64,000 nt of DNA from Pseudorasbora parva (GCF_024679245.1 NC_090176.1:44530586-44594585); one strand, 5' to 3'. Shown: positions 1 through 10,387, counted from the stretch's first letter. The notes: a model not told the origin generated them from the letters alone. Program-made: numbers and translations.

Positions 1-35
1 AATAAACTTTTTTGGTGAACTATCCCTTTAATTAA
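1..35. repeat. End of an Angel-like short inverted-repeat element
   Basis: The window opens with 'ttggtgaactatcccttta', the terminal sequence of a palindromic short element very common in cyprinid genomes (recalled as Angel-type). Only the end is in the window, so element size and target duplication cannot be judged. Related fragments occur at about 1066, 5150, 33275, 34761, 42512, 46148 and 48055. Confidence 0.5.
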
Positions 36-66
36 AGTGTTATCATTCATTTTAGGTAAAATGTTT

Positions 67-449
67 GGCCCCACTTTATATTAGGTGGGCTTAAGTACTA
101 TGTACTTACATCAAAAAATAAGTACAATGTACTTACTGTGTTCAAATTGTATTGCAAAATACTTTTGCTGATATTGAGGTGGGATACGGGTGGAGTTAGG
201 GACAGTTGTGATGATATGGGTCAGTTTAAGAGTAGGGTTATGGGTAATGGAAGTGCCAATTGTGTAATTACAAATGTAACTACAGAAATGTATTACAGAT
301 GTAATTACATGCAGGTATCTTTTAAATGTAAGTACAATGTAAAAATATGTATGTACACAATAAGTGTAATTTCTTATTATTTTTTATTATCAAATTATTA
401 ATTACAATGTTAGTATAGTAGTTAAGGCCACCTAATATAAAGTGGGTCC
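67..449. mobile_element. 383-bp non-autonomous DNA transposon with 8-bp target duplication
   Basis: The ends are inverted repeats: the left begins GGCCCCACTTTATATTAGG and the reverse complement of the right end begins GGACCCACTTTATATTAGG, with similarity extending over roughly 35 bp. The element is flanked on both sides by AAATGTTT (59-66 and 450-457), an exact 8-bp target-site duplication. It has no coding capacity; the interior is AT-rich with several 'gtacttac'/'gtaattac' motifs. An 8-bp duplication fits hAT, P-like or similar superfamilies, but the terminal bases do not settle which. The 87-codon open frame spanning it is not a gene. Confidence 0.82.
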
Positions 450-457
450 AAATGTTT

Positions 458-967
458 TTGTTGTTTTTTTAACTTAATTTACAGCAGCTATGAATTTCAT
501 TGAATGTATATATATGCCGGATTGCTATTCTGCTTCCTGTTTGCCACCTCAGTGTAAATGCATTTCACAGATGAACGGTAATCATATGGTTTGTATGGGA
601 CAACATGAAGGTGAGTACATGATGGCAGAACTTTCTTAGAACTGTCCCTTTTATTCTCAGGTAATTTACTCTTAACCCCAACTGCAGAAAGCCTCTAATT
701 GAATCCCTAAATGCCCAGGCAATCTCTCACTTACCAAGACGTGACTCATTCTGTAGATATGGAACACTGTCCCAGCATCCTTCTCTACCTTTTATATCTA
801 AACTTTCAGAGACTGAGCAAACTAACTTTTGCTAGCAAACTGTCCGCATTCAATCCAAGATTGAACCTCAGACAGTCAACAGCAATAATCCATCAAATCA
901 GTGTGGATATTCTGGGACAGCTGCCTTCTGAGTGCTGTTTGCATTTTCTTACATCATTACCTGCCTG

Positions 968-969
<2 letters not shown>
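458..969. other. Unassigned AT-rich sequence
   Basis: No coding frame, RNA gene or recognisable repeat was found. An 85-codon open frame at 711-968 has no family features and runs into the CA microsatellite, so it is treated as chance. Confidence 0.5.

Positions 970-998
<29 letters not shown>
970..998. repeat. (CA)n microsatellite
   Basis: A pure CA dinucleotide run of about 14 units, typical of teleost intergenic DNA. Confidence 0.95.
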
Positions 999-999
<1 letters not shown>

Positions 1000-1065
1000 G
1001 CACAAACAATGACTGACTGCATCCCTCTTTCATCTTTATTTTTGGAAAATATTGTCTCTGGCGTT

Positions 1066-1155
1066 TAAGCAATAGTTCTATCAAAAATGAAAATGCTGTC
1101 ATCATTTACACCACCTCATGCCGTTCCAAACCTGTGTAAATTTCTTTCTTCTGTA
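1066..1155. repeat. Angel-like repeat fragment
   Basis: Contains 'aaaatgaaaatgctgtcat', 'cctcatgccgttccaaacct' and 'atttctttcttctgt' in the order of the left arm of the short palindromic cyprinid repeat also seen at 42512. The terminal part is degenerate ('aatagttctatc') and the right arm is absent. Confidence 0.6.
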
Positions 1156-1741
1156 AAAAAAACACCCTTTATGCTTGGTATGCTTTTCCAATGTGTACTG
1201 GAGTTTTCAAGTTTCTTTTATTACAGGTTCTCTGAAGTCTTTCGGTAGCTTTGTCTGAGGAACAGACCAAAATTGAAGATGTTTTTCCTAATAGTCATGA
1301 CAATCTTCCAAGAAATGCTGTGAACTGGTCAGATTCATTAAGTTTTGTGGATCCGAACTGGATCAAATGATTCCTTAACAATACAGAGTGATTGCAAGAG
1401 TGATTTCTTCTTTCATGAACTTTCAAGAAGGAGAAATGGAATCAGTGTCAAGTTTTCCAGTGAATAATGACTTAAATATTATATTATAAATGATACTTTA
1501 AAGTCGCCATGGAAGTAGCCGAAGTCTCTTTTTCCCTATTGTGACATATATCTGAGTAAAATGGCTTCTTCAACAAGAAATAAATGTAGATCGGGACTTG
1601 ATTTTGCCCATCTGAAATTGGATGGATATGGATTATGAGAGGACATGAATTAAAAAAAAATTTTTTGCATAGAGAAATCATTTATAATAAATACTACAAT
1701 ATTCCATAAAAAAATTTCAAGAACTGGCCATTTTGATTTAA
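1156..1741. other. Unassigned sequence
   Basis: AT-rich sequence between an Angel-like fragment and the large TTAA element. No coding frame or repeat was recognised. Confidence 0.5.
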
Positions 1742-1791
1742 AGGTGCCCTAGAATGAAACATTTTATTAACCTTGCCATAGTGAAATAACA

Positions 1792-3726
1792 AGTTAGTAA
1801 ATTGACATCACATACATAGAGTTAGTACATAGACATCACATACATGTAGTACATGGACATCACATACATGTAGTACATGGACATCACATACATGTAGTAC
1901 ATGGACATCACATACATAGAGTTAGTACATAGACATCACATACATGTAGTACATGGACATCACATACATGTAGTACATAGACATCACATACATGTAGTAC
2001 ATAGACATCACATACATAGAGTTAGTACATAGACATCACATACATGTAGTACATAGACATCACATACATGTAGTACATGGACATCACATACATGTAGTAC
2101 ATAGACATCACATACATGTAGTACATAGACATCACATACATAGAGTTAGTACATAGACATCACATACATGTAGTACATAGACATCACATACATGTAGTAC
2201 ATGGACATCACATACATGTAGTACATGGACATTACATACATGTAGTACATGGACATCACATACATGTAGTACATGGACATCACATACATGTAGTACATGG
2301 ACATCACATACATAGAGTTAGTACATAGACATCACATACATGTAGTACATGGACATCACATACATGTAGTACATAGACATCACATACATGTAGTACATAG
2401 ACATCACATACATAGAGTTAGTACATAGACATCACATACATGTAGTACATAGACATCACATACATGTAGTACATGGACATCACATACATGTAGTACATGG
2501 ACATCACATACATGTAGTACATAGACATCACATACATGTAGTACATAGACATCACATACATGTAGTACATGGACATCACATACATGTCGTACATGGACAT
2601 CACATACATGTAGTACATGGACATCACATACATGTAGTACATGGACATCACATACATAGAGTTAGTACATAGACATCACATACATAGAGTTAGTACATAG
2701 ACATCACATACATAGAGTTAGTACATAGACATCACATACATAGAGTTAGTACATAGACATCACATACATGTAGTACATGGACATCACATACATGTCGTAC
2801 ATGGACATCACATACATGTAGTACATGGACATCACATACATAGAGTTAGTACATAGACATCACATACATAGAGTTAGTACATAGACATCACATACATAGA
2901 GTTAGTACATGGACATCACATACATAGAGTTAGTACATAGACATCACATACATGTAGTACATAGACATCACATACATGTAGTACATAGACATCACATACA
3001 TAGAGTTAGTACATAGACATCACATACATAGAGTTAGTACATGGACATCACATACATAGAGTTAGTACATAGACATCACCTACATAGAGTTAGTACATAG
3101 ATATCACATACATAGAGTTAGTACATGGACATCACATACATAGAGTTAGTACATGGACATCACATACATAGAGTTAGTACATGGACATCACATACATAGA
3201 GTTAGTACATGGACACATTACATACATAGAGTTAGTACATGGACATCACATACATAGAGTTAGTACATGGACATCACATACATAGAGTTAGTACATGGAC
3301 ATCACCTACATAGAGTTAGTACATGGACATCACCTACATAGAGTTAGTACATAGACATCACCTACATAGAGTTAGTACATAGATATCACATACATAGAGT
3401 TAGTACATGGACATCACATACATAGAGTTAGTACATGGACATCACATACATAGAGTTAGTACATGGACATCACATACATAGAGTTAGTACATGGACATCA
3501 CATACATAGAGTTAGTACATGGACATCACATACATAGAGTTAGTACATAGACATCACATACATAGAGTTAGTACATGGACATCACATACATAGAGTTAGT
3601 ACATGGACATCACATACATAGAGTTAGTACATGGACATCACATACATAGAGTTAGTACATAGATATCACATACATAGAGTTAGTACATGGACATCACATA
3701 CATAGAGTTAGTACATGGACATCACA
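1792..3726. repeat. Two-unit minisatellite (24-bp and 28-bp repeats, roughly 75 units)
   Basis: The array is built from two related units. The 24-bp unit contains 'catacatgtagtacatgg' and the 28-bp unit contains 'catacatagagttagtacat'; both share 'acatcacataca'. The left half mixes the two forms and the right half is almost purely 28-bp. The sequence preceding the array ('agttagtaaattgacatcac') is a diverged single unit, so the array grew from a segment of the host transposon. Rare variants (tgtcgt near 2586 and 2795; cacctaca near 3078, 3303, 3331 and 3360) recur at intervals, showing block duplication. A 79-codon frame across the 24-bp units on the minus strand is an artefact of the unit length being divisible by three. 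Confidence 0.95.
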
Positions 3727-3873
3727 GTCTTAAACATCAATGCCACCTCCTTTATATGTAAATCTTGTTTGTGAAAAATACCACGGAAAAACAGGCTATT
3801 TTCAACATAACACCAACTGTGACGCAATCGCTGAGATCCTTAATGTACGCCGCTAACATTTGCATGTCAGCCC

Positions 3874-4134
3874 ATGTTCATTGTCAGGCGGAACTACACA
3901 GCCGTCGGGAGTTCAGCAGATAAACAAGCAGCGAAAACAGCAGATCATGGACACAAATGTCATGTTCAAGGCTGTGCAGGGGACATGATGACTTTTCATA
4001 GCCTTCCCACAGATAAACAATGTCAACAGTCATGGTTGATGTTTATTTATAATTGGATACCGCGACAAAGTAATTCAAAGTTGTTCGTTTGCTCAGCCCA
4101 CCACGGAGAGTTTTTTTTACCTGGGGCAATATAG
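3874..4134 (+). pseudogene. THAP-like zinc-finger remnant of a transposase
   Basis: This 86-codon frame has the layout of a THAP DNA-binding domain: C29-x4-C34, a conserved-looking proline (P45, in 'FHSLP'), tryptophan W54, then C73-x2-H76 in 'FVCSAHH'. The Cys2-Cys-His spacing (38 residues between the second and third ligand) is within the range known for THAP. THAP domains occur in P-element and Kolobok transposases as well as in host proteins. Because the frame lies within TIRs and nothing transposase-like follows, it is read as a fossil DNA-binding exon. The first Met need not be the true start. Whether it is an exon of a spliced transcript cannot be seen. Confidence 0.6.
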
Positions 4135-5127
4135 CAGGATTCGCTCAGCGTCTGATACTGAAGAAAGAGCCGATTTCAACCGTATTTCTGCAAGCAGTAA
4201 GTAGTAATTTTATCCACTTATTGACTGTCGAACCCATTTTGGATTAAATTGAAAGTTTCTTAGTAAGATAACATTACGATAATATCCCCTGTGTTGTCTA
4301 GATCGAATGCAAGATGCTAAAGTAACAATTGGAAACTCCAAGTAGCTCACATAACAGTTAATATGACAAAGGTTAATATTATTTCCTGCCAGTGTTGTCT
4401 TAAAATACAACAGCTGATACGTACTGTATGTCGATCCCTTTTGACGGATTGAAATCTAAATGAAACTATATTTCATCATTAACACATAACTCAGAAACTA
4501 ACTACGTTTACCACTACTGTTTAGTTGCTTAGAGAACGCTCACTCGAGCCTTGTGGCTAACGTCACCTTCTTCACCATCACCTAAGTTGAAACGATAGTC
4601 ATTTGACAAGGATTCTAGTCAATTTGTTAAATAAATATACATTTTTGAGAACTGAAGTATGATAATTTGGCAGTGGATGAGTAGTAAACATGACACTGAC
4701 TATTTTGAGTGGCTTCTACATTACTTTGTTTGGCTAAATAAATTGACTTTTAAATCAGTACTGTACTGTCAAACTGTAACGTTACTGTAAACAACATATT
4801 TACACGCTACCCAGTTCAGTTCATGATTCAAAGTTGAGAAGCTATCATTGTAAAATCATTGCCATGACTGATGGTTATAGATGTGTTAGCTGTCATTGAG
4901 CAGCAGTGGAGTGAAACAACCAATCAGAGCAGAGCTCAACATTAATATTCACGACACTTCCAAATAAGGTAAAAACAGAGCATTACATCCTAGGGACAAT
5001 TTCTATGGTTGTAAATGGACCTGTAAAACTGTATCTGGGCCATTTTTGTCCTTAAATAAGACACAAACCCTCCATTTACATTTTAAAGAACAATTTAACA
5101 TTTTGTTTCAAATCATTCTAGGGCACC
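4135..5127. other. 3' part of the TTAA transposon, non-coding
   Basis: The remaining ~1 kb up to the right TIR shows no transposase catalytic motifs. It contains scattered AT-rich sequence and 'ccaatcagagcagagctc'-type sequence commonly seen in non-autonomous fish elements. Confidence 0.5.
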
Positions 5128-5149
5128 TTGATGAGTTGATGATATGATG

Positions 5150-5318
5150 AGTTCTTGTCATTTTATAGTCTTCATTTACTTTCATTTTACTGAAAAGTGT
5201 TGAGGATATTGAAAACTTGTTGTGTTTCTCATTACACTTTTTGTTTTGCATAAGAATGTCATACAGGTTTTTGGGAATGATGACATTTTCATTTTTGGGT
5301 GAAATATTCATTTAACTA
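5150..5318. repeat. Angel-like repeat fragment (right end)
   Basis: Reads 'gtcatacaggtttttgggaa', 'gatgacattttcatttttgg' and 'gtgaaatattcatttaac', the right arm of the short palindromic cyprinid repeat. It lies about 20 bp beyond the right TIR of the TTAA element. Confidence 0.55.
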
Positions 5319-5967
5319 ATGTGCTCCCTCAAGCAGAAGAGGTGTAAAATAATGAAATAAGATGAGTGGGTAGAAAGAAGGTGTCTCCGTCTATGACTAA
5401 GTTGACATGCCTTTACACTCTTCTTAAACTGGATGCAGATTAATGCCACACAGCATGTCAATGCGTTTCAGTCCTTCACTTTAGCAGCGTTCTGTGTGCC
5501 TAATTAAAAACAACACGGGAACATTGAACAGACTCAGCTGGGAAAGAAAACGGAATCGTATTGTCAGAGTCTCTCAGGGAATAGTGAACAAATTAGCAGA
5601 TGGCATGCAGAAATAGTTGTAGTGATGCGCCTGGGAGGGCTGACAGAGAAGGTGGGAGAGACGAAACTGCCAGCATATGTCACATATATAGAGCTCAGAC
5701 ACAGCAGGGCTGTCAAACAGCATGATACGTGCGAGAAAGGCCCGATTCCTCATGATGCTGAAGTGCTATTAGCTTACTTTCTGAGAGACAAAATACTTTT
5801 TAACTCAAGCGCCCCTATAATATACACTTGCTGTGGGTGATAGCTCAGCGAAATGATATCACATCAGTAACGCCCATACAGTAAACACAGAGTGAAGAGA
5901 GTCCGGTAAAGAGAGTCCTTCCATTTTGTGAGTCTATATTCTGCTTTTTCATTTTAGTGTTTTATTA
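5319..5967. other. Unassigned sequence
   Basis: Apparently single-copy within this window. No motif, coding frame or RNA gene could be supported; the 72-codon frame at 5622-5840 lacks recognisable features. Confidence 0.5.
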
Positions 5968-6082
5968 GGGCAAAGGTGACATAATGGTTAGAGAGTCAGA
6001 CTTGTAACCTGAATGAACAGCACCCTCAATACCCACGACTGAGGTGCCCTTGAGCAATACACCTAACACCCAGTCACTCTGG
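5968..6082 (+). repeat. tRNA-derived SINE fragment
   Basis: The A-box-like 'taatggttagagagtcagac' followed by 'ttgtaacctgaa' and, further on, 'tgaggtgcccttgagcaata' matches the head and body of a tRNA-derived fish SINE. The B box (normally ggttcgaat-type) is destroyed, replaced by 'caataccca', so it is not expected to be transcribed. No tail or target duplication is visible. Confidence 0.6.
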
Positions 6083-6099
6083 CTCGAGGCTCGAGTGAG

Positions 6100-6165
6100 C
6101 GTATATAATGCTATATATTGTATAGCATTGTATAGCATTATATAGCATATTATTATATAGCAATG
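6100..6165. repeat. Short AT-rich tandem repeat (tatagcat-type)
   Basis: Irregular repeats of 'tatagcat' and 'tatatagca' with 'ataatgctatatattg', an AT-rich stretch with self-complementarity directly after the SINE. Confidence 0.6.
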
Positions 6166-6175
6166 GCTGCCCAAT

Positions 6176-6283
6176 GGTGTCCAATCCTTTCTTTTGGAGG
6201 GCCACTGTCCTGCAGAGTTTAGCTCCAACCCCAATGAAACACAACTAAAACAGCTAAAGGTCTTAGGCATACTAGAAACTTAT
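6176..6283. repeat. Fragment of a dispersed palindromic fish repeat
   Basis: 'ttttggagggccactgtcct', 'gcagagtttagctccaaccc' and 'catactagaaact' are the left arm of a short dispersed element widespread in cyprinids (recognised from memory; family name not assigned). The right arm is missing and the next TIR element begins immediately, at 6285. Confidence 0.5.
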
Positions 6284-6284
6284 G

Positions 6285-7040
6285 CTGCGTCCCAATTCGC
6301 CTACTTATACTACGTCCTAAAAGTATGTACTTTTTTTGTGATGAAAAAGTATATACTTTTGAGTGTATCGCAGAAAAGTATGCAAGCTTCGGGACATACA
6401 ACTTCGCCATCTATAACAGATTCTGTCGCTTAGTTAAGAGCATCCCGTCACCGTTTATCTGCCCTGTAAGGCATCGTCAGATTCGTCACAGTTCAAATCC
6501 TCCACATTCAGTTTAATCTCCTACCGTATCGGAGAGAAATGTAGCCGCACGTTGATCTGCCATTCGTGGGTCTTTAATGCACAGACTCTCCTCATGCAGT
6601 TGAAATATAATGATGCATTTAAAAGTTAATGGCCAAACGTGTCATTACAAAAGTTCACAATGCTGCTGCAGGTGAAATATAATGTGGACAACACTAAATA
6701 AATATATTTTTGACATGTTAAATATTGATAGTTGGTCACTCAAACCCCTTTATCTAAACTTCTTTCTTAACCATAGGACTCGCACATCTGTCATGTTTGT
6801 AGTTTTTAACGCTTTTTATCCGCGTTTGTAGTTCTAATCGAATCCTCATCCAACTCGCAATGGGTTGTGGGCAATATCAGCCGTTAGAGTGCTCAACGAT
6901 CCATACTTCGAATTTGGACCGGAAATAGTAAACCATCCGGGTATCTTTGGAATAATCTTTTAAACATACTACGATTTGGGACATACTAATTCTATTTTCA
7001 AATACTATTTAGTAGAGATAGTATGCGAATTGGGACGCAG
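6285..7040. mobile_element. 756-bp non-autonomous DNA transposon, CTGCGTCCCAATTCGC ends
   Basis: The left end CTGCGTCCCAATTCGC recurs exactly in inverted orientation at the right end (…GCGAATTGGGACGCAG), with weaker similarity extending inward ('ctact', 'atact'). No clear target duplication flanks it. There is no coding capacity. The terminal sequence is that of a repeat seen in other fish genomes; the superfamily (hAT or Harbinger) is not resolved. Confidence 0.78.
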
Positions 7041-7988
7041 GGTTAGCGTGGCTTGGCTTCATTTCTGGAGGAGGATCTAAGTGCAGCAGTCTTTATTCAA
7101 AACCAAATTCAAATACTCAAGAACAAAATAATCAACACAACACAACATAACAATGACAATGAACTGAAACGTAAAGGCACACAGGGCTTAAATAAAACCA
7201 AACAAAGCAGAAGTTACTTTGACAAAAGATTACAAGCGTTGCTTTTTTGGAATAATGTGCACAGCACAGATGAATCATGCACAATAAGATGTAAGCATAT
7301 ATTAAACAACTTTAAAGTCATTTTGAGATTTTTACAGTGTTAAGTCTGGTTAAAACTGGAGAGTGTCAATGAGGTTTGAAGTTCTACGGTTTCTCATTCT
7401 GTTTTTTTGTCGATTTTTGAAAGGTATTCGTTATGTTTTTGAATCCCCAGTGATGAAAAAAGAATATTTGATGACTGACACTCAACCTTTTCTCTGTCTA
7501 TTTAAAGCTATGATCCGTCATCAGTAGGAGTCAGAGAACTCCACTTCAACATGAAGCAACGAAAAACTGGAATGTGTGATGGGTCTCACCTGCAAACATG
7601 CCTCTCTCGTCTTTGAAGGTAATTGAGTTTTGATCCGTATGTCTGTCTTTATTTGGCTCTGTTATACTGTCAGCATCTTTCAAAGAGCTGTCTGTTCCTT
7701 CTGCTGTACGCTCTCATCAGCATGATGGGCAAACAGCAGGAAGGGTTGAGCAAATGCACTTTATAAGATGTCTAAAACGACACTTCAAAGATATGCTTGA
7801 GTGACAAATGAGAAGGATTGCACTGTATTTCCTATTGTATGTTCCGTCGTATTTTACTTTTTTTTTATCTTTGTATTGACCAACATCAGACACAGTATAA
7901 TTTCATTACTAAGTGGAAAATAGGTTTTTATTACATTTACACTTATTATTATTTATATTACTACTTATTATTTAATTACTACATTTTC
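7041..7988. other. Unassigned sequence, possibly with a decayed LTR piece
   Basis: The section near 7070-7200 ('agtctttattcaaaaccaaa' followed by A-rich sequence) resembles the R/poly(A) region of fish LTR elements but has no definable ends. The remainder, to 7988, shows nothing recognisable. Confidence 0.35.
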
Positions 7989-8025
7989 TCAGTTAGTATG
8001 AGTGAATCTCATGACATACAGTATA

Positions 8026-8036
<11 letters not shown>
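7989..8036 (+). repeat. Direct repeat, copy 1 (cagttagtatgagtgaatct)
   Basis: About 48 bp beginning 'tcagttagtatgagtgaatc' and ending in 'cagtatatactatatata' is repeated in the same orientation at 10322-10377. Both copies run straight into TA microsatellites, and the first broken Tc1 element lies between them. Confidence 0.7.
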
Positions 8037-8105
<69 letters not shown>

Positions 8106-8150
8106 ATATAATATAATATAATATAATATAATATAATATAATATAGTATA
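8022..8150. repeat. (TA)n then (ATATA)n microsatellite
   Basis: A nearly pure TA run of about 75 bp followed by about 50 bp of 'ataat' pentamers. Tyrosine/isoleucine open frames through it are artefacts. Confidence 0.95.
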
Positions 8151-8207
8151 AATTATTATAATGAACTTGCTACTGCCTTTACATATACCAGTACAATGCT
8201 GTGAGTA

Positions 8208-9723
8208 CAGGTCCTTCTCAATAAATTAGCATATGTGATAAAAGTTCATTATTTTCCAAAATGTAATGGTAAAAATTAAACTTTCATATATTTTAGATTC
8301 ATTGCACACCAACTGAAATATTTCATTTTTTTTTTTTTTTTAATACTGATGATTTTGGCATACAGCTCATGAAAACCCAAAATTCCTATCTCAAAAAAAT
8401 TAGCAAATTTCATCCGACCCATAAAAGAACAGTGTTTTTAATACAAAAAAAGTCAACCTTCAAATAATTATGTTCAGCTATGCACTCAATACCTGGTCGG
8501 GAATCCTTTTGCAGAAATGACTGCTTCAATGCGGCGTGGCATGGAGGCGATCAGCCTGTGGCACTGCTGAGGTGTTATCGAGGCCCAGGATGCTTCGATA
8601 GCGGCCTTAAGCTCATCCAGAGTGTTGGGTCTTGCGTCTCTCAACTTTCTCTTCACAATATCCCACAGATTCTCTATGGGGTTCAGGTCAGGAGAGTTGG
8701 CAGGCCAATTGAGCACAGTAATACCATGGTCAGTAAACCATTTACCAGTGGTTTTGGCACTGTGAGCAGGTGCCAGGTCGTGCTAAAAAACGAAATCTTA
8801 ATCTCCATAAAACTTTTCAGCAGATGGAAGCATGAAGTGCTCCAAAATCTCCTGATAGCTAGCTGCATTGACCCTGCCCTTGATAAAACACAGTGGACCA
8901 ACACAAGCAGCTGACATGGCACCCCAGACCATCACTGACTGTGGGTACTTGACACTGGACTTCAGGCATTTTGGCATTTCCTTATCCCCAGTCTTCCTCC
9001 AGACTCTGGCACCTTGATTTCCGAATAACATGCAAAATTTGAGCAACAGTCCAGTGCTGCTTGCACCTGGGAATGCGGCACCTGTAGCCCACGCCTGTGC
9101 ACGGTGGCTCTGGATGTTTCTACTCCAGACTCAGTCCACTGCTTCCGCAGGTCCCCCAAGGTCTGGAATCGGTCCTTCTCCCCAATCTTCCTCATGGTCT
9201 GGTCACCTCTTCTCGTTGTGCAGCGTTTTTTTTGCCACACTTTTTCCTTCCCACAGACTTCCCACTGAGGTGCCTTGATACAGCACTCTGGGAACAGCCT
9301 ATTCGTTCAGAAATTTCTTTCTGTGTCTTACCCTCTCGCTTGAGGGTGTCAATGATGGCCTTCTGGACAGGGTCGGGTCGGCAGTCTTACCCATGATTGC
9401 GGTTTTGAGTAATGAACCAGGCTGGGAGTTTTTAAAAACCTCAGGAATCTTTTGCTGGTGTTTAGAGTTAATTAGTTGATTCAGATGATTAGGTTAATAG
9501 CTTGTTTAGAGTACCTTTTCATGATATGCTAATACTTTGAGATAGGAATTTTGGGTTTTCATGAGCTGTATGCCAAAATCATCAGTATTAAAATAATAAA
9601 AGACCTGAAATATTTCAGTTGGTGTGCAATGAATCTAAAATATATGAAAGTTAAATTTTTATCATTACATTATGGAAAATAATGAACTTTTATCACATAT
9701 GCAAATTTTTTGAGAAGGACCTG
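8208..9723 (-). mobile_element. Tc1-type transposon with ~205-bp TIRs, defective
   Basis: Flanked by TA on both sides (8206-8207, 9724-9725). The ends start CAGGTCCTTCTCAA and are inverted repeats over about 205 bp ('ctcatgaaaacccaaaattc' is present in both arms). The 1516-bp element encodes a Tc1 transposase on the minus strand that is frameshifted and internally deleted. The long TIRs resemble the IR/DR class of Tc1 elements in fish. Confidence 0.93.
8486..9394 (-). pseudogene. Tc1 transposase pseudogene (first catalytic Asp deleted)
   Basis: Reading from an ATG at 9394 leftward, the translation falls in several frames: an N-terminal helix-turn-helix region ('KTQKEISERIGCSQSAV', about 9340-9280), a second DNA-binding part ('RCTTRRGDQTMRKI', within 9240-8962), a central block ('SVMVWGAMSAACVGPLCF', in 9046-8798) and a C-terminal block ending 'GFPTRY' at 8486. 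The second catalytic Asp ('HDLAPAH') and Glu ('SPDLNPIENLW') remain 34 residues apart, giving the DD34E spacing of Tc1. The segment that should hold the first Asp is missing just before 'FGNQGARVWRK', and an in-frame stop follows 'KFYGD'. It cannot be active. Confidence 0.88.
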
Positions 9724-9725
9724 TA

Positions 9726-10321
9726 TATAAGACATATTACTAGGCGTGTTGAAATGAATCATTGCACTGCATCGATACAGTAATAGACCATAATCGATTA
9801 TAGCCTACTGACGTTTTGCTGACGTCATTCGTCATATACGCTTTTTTCTTATATAATGGCGGAGGGAGGCGAATCACAAAAAAAAAGAGTAATAAAAAAA
9901 ATGCACCCATTATTTTAACATTTACAGCGTGTGTGTGTGTGTGCGATGTGAGTGCGTCTGTGAGTGTGAGAGAATGTGTGTGTGTGTGTGTGTGTGCGAG
10001 GCTGCAAGTTGAGCACACGTGAGTGCGAATGTGAGCATTATTGTTGTAACTTAATGCGCTTTTAGTATTTACTGGTGTTTGTTAGTTCTAAATTGTCCTG
10101 TCTTCTGCTTTGTTCAGACTTGAGTTGTGTTTGATGTTTGCTACATCCAGGAAGTTTTCTTTCTTGAAGCAGATAAAATAAAAGGTTCATATATCTCTCT
10201 GCTTATATTAAATTATGAAAATGTAGGCATGTGCAGTAAAGTTGAGGTGGCTGGAGGAGACTTTACAGAGTGTTGGACTCTTGACCAAAAACTGATAAAC
10301 CTCTTTGATATATAGTTGATA
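9726..10321. other. Unassigned spacer with interrupted GT repeats
   Basis: Between the two Tc1 elements. Contains GT/GTGC runs at about 9929-9943 and 9976-9995 separated by 'gagtgcgtctgtgagtgtga'. No gene was recognised; frames over the GT runs are low-complexity. Confidence 0.6.
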
Positions 10322-10387
10322 TCAGTTCGTATGAGTGAATCTCATGACACTTCTATATACAGTATATACTATATATATATATATATA
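10322..10387 (+). repeat. Direct repeat, copy 2, with TA microsatellite
   Basis: Second copy of the 7989-8036 sequence ('tcagttcgtatgagtgaatc'), with a small insertion ('cttctata') before 'cagtatatactatatata'. It ends in a short TA run that supplied the TA target of the next Tc1 element. Confidence 0.7.

Larger units (their letters stand above)
1742..5128. mobile_element. TTAA-type (Kolobok-like) DNA transposon enlarged by an internal minisatellite
   Basis: The left end AGGTGCCCTAGAATGA is repeated exactly in inverted orientation at the right end, giving a 16-bp perfect TIR. The left flank is TTAA (1738-1741); the right flank reads TGAT, which would be a decayed TTAA. Between the TIRs lie a ~1.9-kb minisatellite (1792-3726) and a THAP-like zinc module (3874-4134); no full transposase frame is present. 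Without the array the element is about 1.45 kb. TTAA targets and a THAP-type DNA-binding domain are both reported for the Kolobok superfamily, so the assignment is an inference from target site plus domain. It resembles a dispersed fish repeat recalled from other genomes. Confidence 0.72.

Noticed and set aside
2418..2657. 79-codon minus-strand frame of a repeated Met-Tyr-Val-Met-Ser motif
   Set aside because: Produced by the 24-bp minisatellite unit being a multiple of three; no promoter or conservation argument.
1792..3726. Possible CRISPR array
   Set aside because: Units are contiguous with no unique spacers, in a vertebrate-type genome; it is a minisatellite.
5968..6082. tRNA gene
   Set aside because: Only the A-box part resembles a tRNA; no cloverleaf and the B box is lost, so it is a SINE fragment.
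8480..8914. 144-codon plus-strand frame
   Set aside because: Antisense shadow of the Tc1 transposase pseudogene on the minus strand.
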